Both the position numbers and the translations under genes were made by a program. A stretch of 64,000 bases of DNA from Typhlomys cinereus (taxonomy: Eukaryota; Chordata; Mammalia; Rodentia; Platacanthomyidae). The stretch lies in contig JALPQD010000160.1 in the NCBI GenBank assembly GCA_023101885.1, positions 1,426,001 through 1,490,000 of the forward strand. Direction: 5' to 3'. The notes under the pieces were generated by a model. The model worked only from the letters and a program-made list of their open reading frames with translations, did not search any database and was not told where the DNA came from. Each line of letters opens with the position of its first letter. Position 1 is the stretch's first letter. Shown piece by piece: positions 58,506 through 64,000 of the stretch.

Positions 58506-59809
58506 AAGAGAACTTTTTAAAGATGCATTCCGTACATAAGAAGGAGCAACAGTCAGTGGTGGTCATGTTGACCAATCATGGCTTTCTGGAACCTGAATTC
58601 CCTGCAGGCTTCATTTACAACTTCACAATTCTGTGAGGGGGCAACTGAGAGGTGTGGGACTTTACCCACAGACACAAAATATCCAAGTAGAGAGACGAGA
58701 ATTCACACTCCATCACAGCCTTTACTTTCACTGTCACCCACAGTCACATGAATACACAGACCAGAAATTCTGGAAGCGATGGGAGCAGTCGGGCTCTAGG
58801 ACTTGAACAGACACCTTTCTCTCCAAGGACACTGACAAGGAATCAGAATTCTGCCACAGAAACAAAGTCATTCATGTGGAGGATGGAAAGAGTGTGAGGA
58901 GATAAAACATTAGTGTACGGATAGGTGGGGATTCACAGCCTTCCTTTTCTTGGCTTTGAGCAGAGCAAGGACAAAGGGCACCTGAGTGAATTCTCCTAAG
59001 ATAAGCTATCAGCACAGACTTATCCTCTCCACTGGGGCTTAAATAAAACACAAGGAATGTGAGAGGTAAGAGCCTCATAAAAGGAGAGCTTAGATTAGAT
59101 GACTTTGGGGGAAGGTCAATGAAATATGCTGGGATCATATGAGGGTTCTGCTGGAGCGACCACCAAACTTACCAGCCACACTGAGGCGTCTCTGAATAGA
59201 AAGAGATGCTGTGGAGGAGTGAATGCATGCAAAGCCTGCAACATTTGTTCACCTAGCTAAAGCCCTTTATGATTATTTATGGCAACTTTCACTGCCTGGT
59301 GAGATTGGGCGAGCTTTGTCTTGGAGGTGGGGCAGGCTAGAGTATCCAGGAGGGCAGGAGTTGGAGAAAACTGGATGTGTACCCAGTGTGGGGGTTCCAT
59401 TTAGAAATACGACATGAAAATTCCTGCTGAGGCCATGTTTCTTTAAATGCAAAAACCACCCCAGAACTGAACGAGCCAGGTCACAGTTTATGAGTTTTAC
59501 TGGAGTTTCTACATAAAAGCATCTGCACAAGCCATGTGGACATAATCAGAAGGAGGCTGGTGGAAGCTGAGTGGATGAGATCCATGTGAAACAAGCATGG
59601 GGGATCAAAAGCACCCGGGAGGGCCCGAACACCAAGACCAAGAAAGCAGTTGTTTAAGTTGCAAGATTCTTAGGTCATCCCTGCAGTTGGTGTTCTGATG
59701 AGATGCATGCTTTGAAATAACAAGCTGAAATAGCCAAGAGACTGATTGATCATCAGGGAGCCTGTGTTTACAAAAACTTATACACAGCCACGCAGACTTC
59801 ACAGGGGAG
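58506..59809. other. Flank without recognised elements
   Basis: No gene or repeat recognised. Confidence 0.35.
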
Positions 59810-60260
59810 AGCAACATAACTCAGAGGCTGAAGGTCTGTGTACAATCTCTGTGTTTCAGGTCACCCCTGCCCCACTGAAAGGCGGGGGCCCTTTGCCAGC
59901 CCTGCCATGATCACGGTTCAGCTCTGCGCTCTGCCCAGAGATCACGGGCTGCTGTTCTTTCTCGCCAAGGACTCTGTCCTCTGCAGGTCTGAAGTTCAAC
60001 GTTTCCAAGTCAGAAGATCCAATGTGTTCATTCACCCGCCATCCACCAGAATGCTTGTGCTGGGAAGAACATTGATGTCAACAACCTCATGTGCTTCTCA
60101 TTAGCCTGCAGAGGAGCTGTTCTTGGAGCAGATGCCTGACCCCTTGTCCAGCAGCTGGGACCAGCGCTGCTGGTCACAGTGAGTAGAATGTGGCACGGGG
60201 GTGCCACGCCCTACTCAGTGCCCTGCCACCTCCGCAGCTGCTCCTCGTGTTCTTTTGCAC
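59810..60260. other. GC-richer interval of unknown nature, possible exon-like signals
   Basis: Distinctly GC-richer than its surroundings. On the plus strand a pyrimidine-rich acceptor-like site ends at CAG 59857-59859 and a GTGAGT donor-like hexamer starts at 60179, enclosing 319 nt. A frame of 88 codons (59838-60104) crosses it but resembles no protein I know. It could be a non-coding exon, an old repeat or chance. Confidence 0.3.
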
Positions 60261-60569
60261 TTCCCACTTTTCAGACACAAAATAGTGGGTTTCCTCAAGC
60301 CTGAACATCGGGCCTTGTTTTTTTTCTCCCAGTTTCTTTCTCCTTATAATCTCTACTCCTCTCACCATTGCAGTTCCCAAGTCTGGTTTGTGTAGAAAGG
60401 ACTACCAGCTTCCAAATGTACAGCTCTTGCCTAGATCTCTCTGCATTCCAGACCTGACAACAATTGCCAATTTCATGTTTTCAGTTTTGCATCGCAAATG
60501 CAGATGATCAGGACTTAGCATATATCTTCTAGCTCAAAGCTGCCTGTTTTCTAGGACACACATTCTTGG

Positions 60570-61110
60570 AGAGTGGCATCTCTGTCCACTCAGTTGCAAA
60601 AGCCAGAAATGCAAGATCCATCGTTGACATATTCTACCTCCATCCCATTTTCATCTTACTTCCCTGTTCTGTCAGGCTCACATCCTAACACCCCCCGAGA
60701 GCCCCTTTTCCCTCTTGCAGCCATCACCCAAGTTCACACTGCAGCCATTACTCCTGGATCAAGCCAGCAGCCCACACACTCCCTTGTCTACTCTGTCATT
60801 CAGTCATTCCCAAAGCCACAGATACAGAGAGCTTTGAAAAGACAGGCCTCATTGTGTTCCACCCTTAAAACCTTCCAATGATTCCCTATGTGTCTCAGAA
60901 GAGCAGCCCTGTGGCTCTGCATGTCTAACTCAACACCCATCTACTGCACCACCTTCATTTGCATACGCCTTTGTTCTAGCACCTTGGCTTCATTACAAAG
61001 TCTCCAGCATGCAGAATCCTTTGCTACAGCTTCTGGGAGCTAGTTCCTGGCATTAAAAGCTCACCATTGCATCTTCCTCCAGGTAGCTCCCAACCAATGT
61101 TCAGGGCTTA
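60570..61110. mobile_element. Ancient LINE (L2-like) fragment
   Basis: CCCTTAAAACCTTCCAATGATTCCC near 60864, followed by CTCCAGCATGCAGAATCCTT and CATCTTCCTCCAGGTAGCTC, follows the pattern 'cttaaaaccctccaatggcttcc' typical of L2-type sequences. Orientation is not determined. Confidence 0.45.
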
Positions 61111-61454
61111 CCTTTTCCTAATTCTAGTCTTGGCCGGATCATTTGCCATACATTTTCATAGGTTCACATATGTGATTTTCAGAAGGCTACATGAATAATG
61201 TGATTATTAAGGGTTTTTGACTGTGTAAACTTGAATATTAGCTAAAGTTGTTTCTATTCCCATTTGATATCAAATCCCCTGAAAATGGCTTTTAGAAAGT
61301 GCTGAAGAATATGTTTTGGATGGGAAGGTGGAGATGAATGGATGAACAAATATTTGAGAAACCACTACAAGCCATGTCACTAAATATAGTATTGTGGGAA
61401 TGATACAATTTCTATTTGAAGGGTATAGCTACCAAAACAAAATATATATTAAAT

Positions 61455-61730
61455 TGCTAGGTATGCATGCATGCGTATGATGTTCTGCACATGTGTGCAC
61501 AGATGTATGTACAAGTGTGTTCATGTAGAGGCCCAAGGTTGACATTTGGTGTCTTCCTCAATGGCTCTCTACTTTACCTATTGGCAAGGTCTCCCAAAAC
61601 AACACAGACTTGCTGATGTGGTTAATGTGGCTAATCAGCTTGTTCAAGGGATCTCCTACATCTGCCTTCCAAACACTGGAACTATACATGAACCATCGCG
61701 CCCTTCTGTGTTACATACAGCTAGCATGTT
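61455..61730 (-). mobile_element. B3-like tRNA SINE, antisense
   Basis: CATGTAGAGGCCCAAGGTTG, TTGGTGTCTTCCTCAATGGC, AGGGATCTCCTACATCTGCC and ATGAACCATCGCGCCC follow the mouse B3 order; the tRNA head is missing. Confidence 0.7.
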
Positions 61731-61891
61731 ATGACTCACCTATGTGTCACAGTTACCTACTCCATAAAGGACACATATATGTCTCTTATTCAGAGAAAGA
61801 TTCTTTCACAGTCTTGTTAGGGTAATGTAAGTACCATATCAAAAACAAAAACAAAAGATTATCAATTTGATGGTATACAGATGTCAGATTT

Positions 61892-62095
61892 CTAGGGCTA
61901 ATGAAATGGATCAATAAATAAAAGCACCAGTGTGCAAATTTGGTACCCTGAATTCAACTCCACGGTATCATATGGTAGAAGGAGGGAACTGACTTTCAAA
62001 AGTTTTCTAAGCTCTGCACACTTGTGTTCTCTCTCTCTCTCTCTCTCTTCCTCTCTCCCCCCCTCTCTTTTTCAAATAAAAATAATGATTTTCAA
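61892..62095 (+). mobile_element. tRNA-derived SINE (older type)
   Basis: GGGCTAATGAAATGGATCAA, CCTGAATTCAACTCCACGGT and GAAGGAGGGAACTGACTTTC, with a CT tract (62028-62050) and an A-rich end; same type as 54147-54345. Confidence 0.7.
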
Positions 62096-62395
62096 ATAGT
62101 TAAACTTGTAAGATTCTCACTGGGAAAAGAAGGGGGACTGAATAAAATAATATGGGGATAAAAAGACATAAATTCATTGTATACATATACAAGCTGTTAA
62201 TGAATATAAAGATACATAAAAAGGAGATCTATAAACATTGAAAAAGTCTAACTTCTGAGAATCACAAACAATATACAGCACATACAGAAAATGCTAATTA
62301 GAAACTTAAGGGAACAATTAGAAATTTGTAGCACATAAGACATGAAGGATAAGTATGTCCAATGAAACAGATCTCCTAACAATCCATTAAAAATA

Positions 62396-62700
62396 AAAAA
62401 GGACTGGAGAGATATCTCAAGAGTTAAAAACATTGCCTCCAAAGCAAAAGGACCTGTGTTTGGATCCCAGATCCCACGGAGGGGGGGAGGAGGGAGACAC
62501 CCTCAGATATGCTGGTGGCTTGTAATTCTGGCCCTGGAAGACAGCCTGGGAAACCCCAGATCAAAGCAATAAGGAGGTAAAGCAATCTAGGATGACTCAT
62601 GATGTCACCCTTGGGTCTTCATTGGCATATGCACACACATGTTTGAATGCCCTCTTGTATACATGTATACCCATACACATGCAAAAAAGAAAAAATTAAT
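62396..62700 (+). mobile_element. B2-superfamily tRNA SINE
   Basis: GGACTGGAGAGATATCTCAA, GTTTGGATCCCAGATCCCAC, AAAGCAATAAGGAGGTAAAG and CTAGGATGACTCATGATGTC, ending in CA/TA-rich sequence and an A tail. Confidence 0.92.
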
Positions 62701-64000
62701 ACAAATATAAAATATAATGCCTAGTCTTACTAATAATTTTATGTAAAAATGCAACATTGAAAAATGAACAATACAGTGTCAATATTTCACTTCTCATCCT
62801 GAAAAACACTCAAAGGAACACTTAATAGTGGCTTAAGTGTCGGGGAAGTAAGCCTCTTGGATAATCTGTGCAGCAGTGGAAATCACAAGCCAATAATTCT
62901 AGCGGGCCATCTGGCTGCACAAGTGTCTACATTTCAAATACTCCTCAGTTGGCCTAATTTTTCAATCTGAATAAGTAATTGTAAAAACATAAAAAGCATT
63001 GATATTAAGGATGACCATTTCAGTAGTGTTTGTAATGGCAACATTCTAAAACAAATTAAAATTAGAATAATAAATTTGTTAAATAAATCATTATCTTAAA
63101 TCAGTTCTGTTGGGGAATAAATATGTTTAGTGCCATAAAAATGTACAACTTATATGATAGAAGCGATATTTGATATTTTCTAAAAGTCAGCATCTATTTG
63201 AAAGTAAATGTGCGGAATTCATTCAAATATCTCAAGAGAATTTACCAAAAGTAACAATGTCTATTTCTGAGCAGTGAGATTCATGAGTAAATCCACTTTT
63301 ATTCTTTTCTATGTTATTTATCTTAAAAACAAAACTACTCTGTGGTAGAGTTGAAAATGGATATGATATACATTTAGTTAATAGTCTTTAAAATCACAAA
63401 ACAAAGTCGTTCTTGTATATTTCAAGATTTATAATATTACTTCAGATGTCTACCGTTCTCAAAGGTGAACTTTTCCTTGTTTGGAGACTTCCAAGAATAG
63501 AAGGATAACTCTGGCACGCCATCTAGTGTTAAGAGCCTGAGATGTCTTAAGGATGAATTAGAATCTCAAGTACTCTAATTTGAAGCTCTATAAGAAATTT
63601 GAGCAAAGCAAATACATCTTTAAAGAGAAGTACTAAGGTTTCTTGTAAGTGCATATCTAAGTCAAAGCTCAACTTAGATATGGGACTTTGTCTTTTAAAT
63701 CACTAATGAAAAATTAAAGCAATTCTGAAAGAATATCCAAGTAAAAAGTGGTTAAATTCTAACACAAACAGGGAAGTGGGGAAGGGTGAGTCTCGCTGTA
63801 TCCTCATCACACACACACGCGCGCGCACACACACACACACCTCTACAAAACTGCCATTTCTATCACCTACAAATGACAGCGTATCTTTAAAAGGACTTCA
63901 AGAACAAAGATTTTATTTGTATCCTGCCCAGAGCCTACTTACATCAGCCTTGAGAGAAAAGTAAAATCAAACATACAAAAACAATGACTAGAACATTTGT
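62701..64000. other. AT-rich flank to the window end
   Basis: No gene recognised. One CA/CG compound microsatellite lies at 63811-63842. Confidence 0.35.
63811..63842. repeat. (CA)n(CG)n(CA)n microsatellite
   Basis: CACACACACGCGCGCGCACA: alternating purine-pyrimidine with a CG centre, a Z-DNA-prone composition. Confidence 0.9.

Noticed and set aside
60573..60881. 102-codon plus-strand open frame, considered as a possible exon
   Set aside because: It overlaps an L2-like ancient repeat and matches no protein family known to me.
1..64000. CRISPR arrays, operons, phage or bacterial mobile elements, tRNA or rRNA genes
   Set aside because: Nothing of the kind is visible; spaced repeats here are microsatellites or retroposons, and tRNA-like segments are SINE heads.

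Overview
This is a piece of a rodent nuclear genome, not a microbial one. Coding density is almost nil. The sequence is AT-rich and packed with retroposons: LINE-1 with rodent-type 3' ends, 7SL-derived B1 copies, B3-like and B2-superfamily tRNA SINEs, MIR, MaLR/ERVL-type LTRs, and long CA/GA microsatellites. The youngest SINE here looks like the B2 superfamily in its head but differs from mouse B2 in its body. Together with old, decayed B1 copies, this points to a mouse-related rodent outside mouse/rat/hamster, possibly a dipodoid (jerboa-like) or spalacid. That placement is inference.

One genuine protein-coding exon is present: the first coding exon of PRKG1 isoform alpha (cGMP-dependent protein kinase I alpha), on the minus strand at 9032-9297. 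It encodes the leucine/isoleucine zipper and the autoinhibitory segment and ends in a canonical splice donor. It sits in a CpG island (about 8380-9570). A minus-strand promoter/5' leader lies to its right (about 9298-9830), with a G-quadruplex-capable tract, a GC box and a TATA-like motif. Positions 1-9031 are the start of PRKG1 intron 1. Positions from about 9830 to 64000 are the 5' flank, in which I see no other gene.

The flank is organised by repeats. At 12.3-15.2 kb there is an LTR, a MIR and two L1 fragments. At 19.6-28.7 kb there is a mix of SINEs, LTRs and MIR. At 34.05-40.45 kb lies a full-length but dead L1 on the minus strand. It has a 13-bp target-site duplication, a tandem-monomer 5' UTR, a broken ORF1 and ORF2, and an altered reverse-transcriptase active site. 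At 40.7-45.8 kb there are three young SINEs, two L1 3' fragments, and an ancient mammalian L1 with a SINE inserted in it. At 50.7-52.2 kb is an Lx-like L1 3' UTR carrying a CCTT microsatellite. At 57.8-58.5 kb a SINE is split by another insertion.

I found no convincing new multi-gene system. The items most worth a second look are the Ser-to-Cys change at PRKG1-alpha residue 87, the promoter G-quadruplex and open 5' leader, the L1 monomer promoter with its ORF2/3'UTR sequence duplication, and the lineage-specific SINE family that seeds most of the CA microsatellites.
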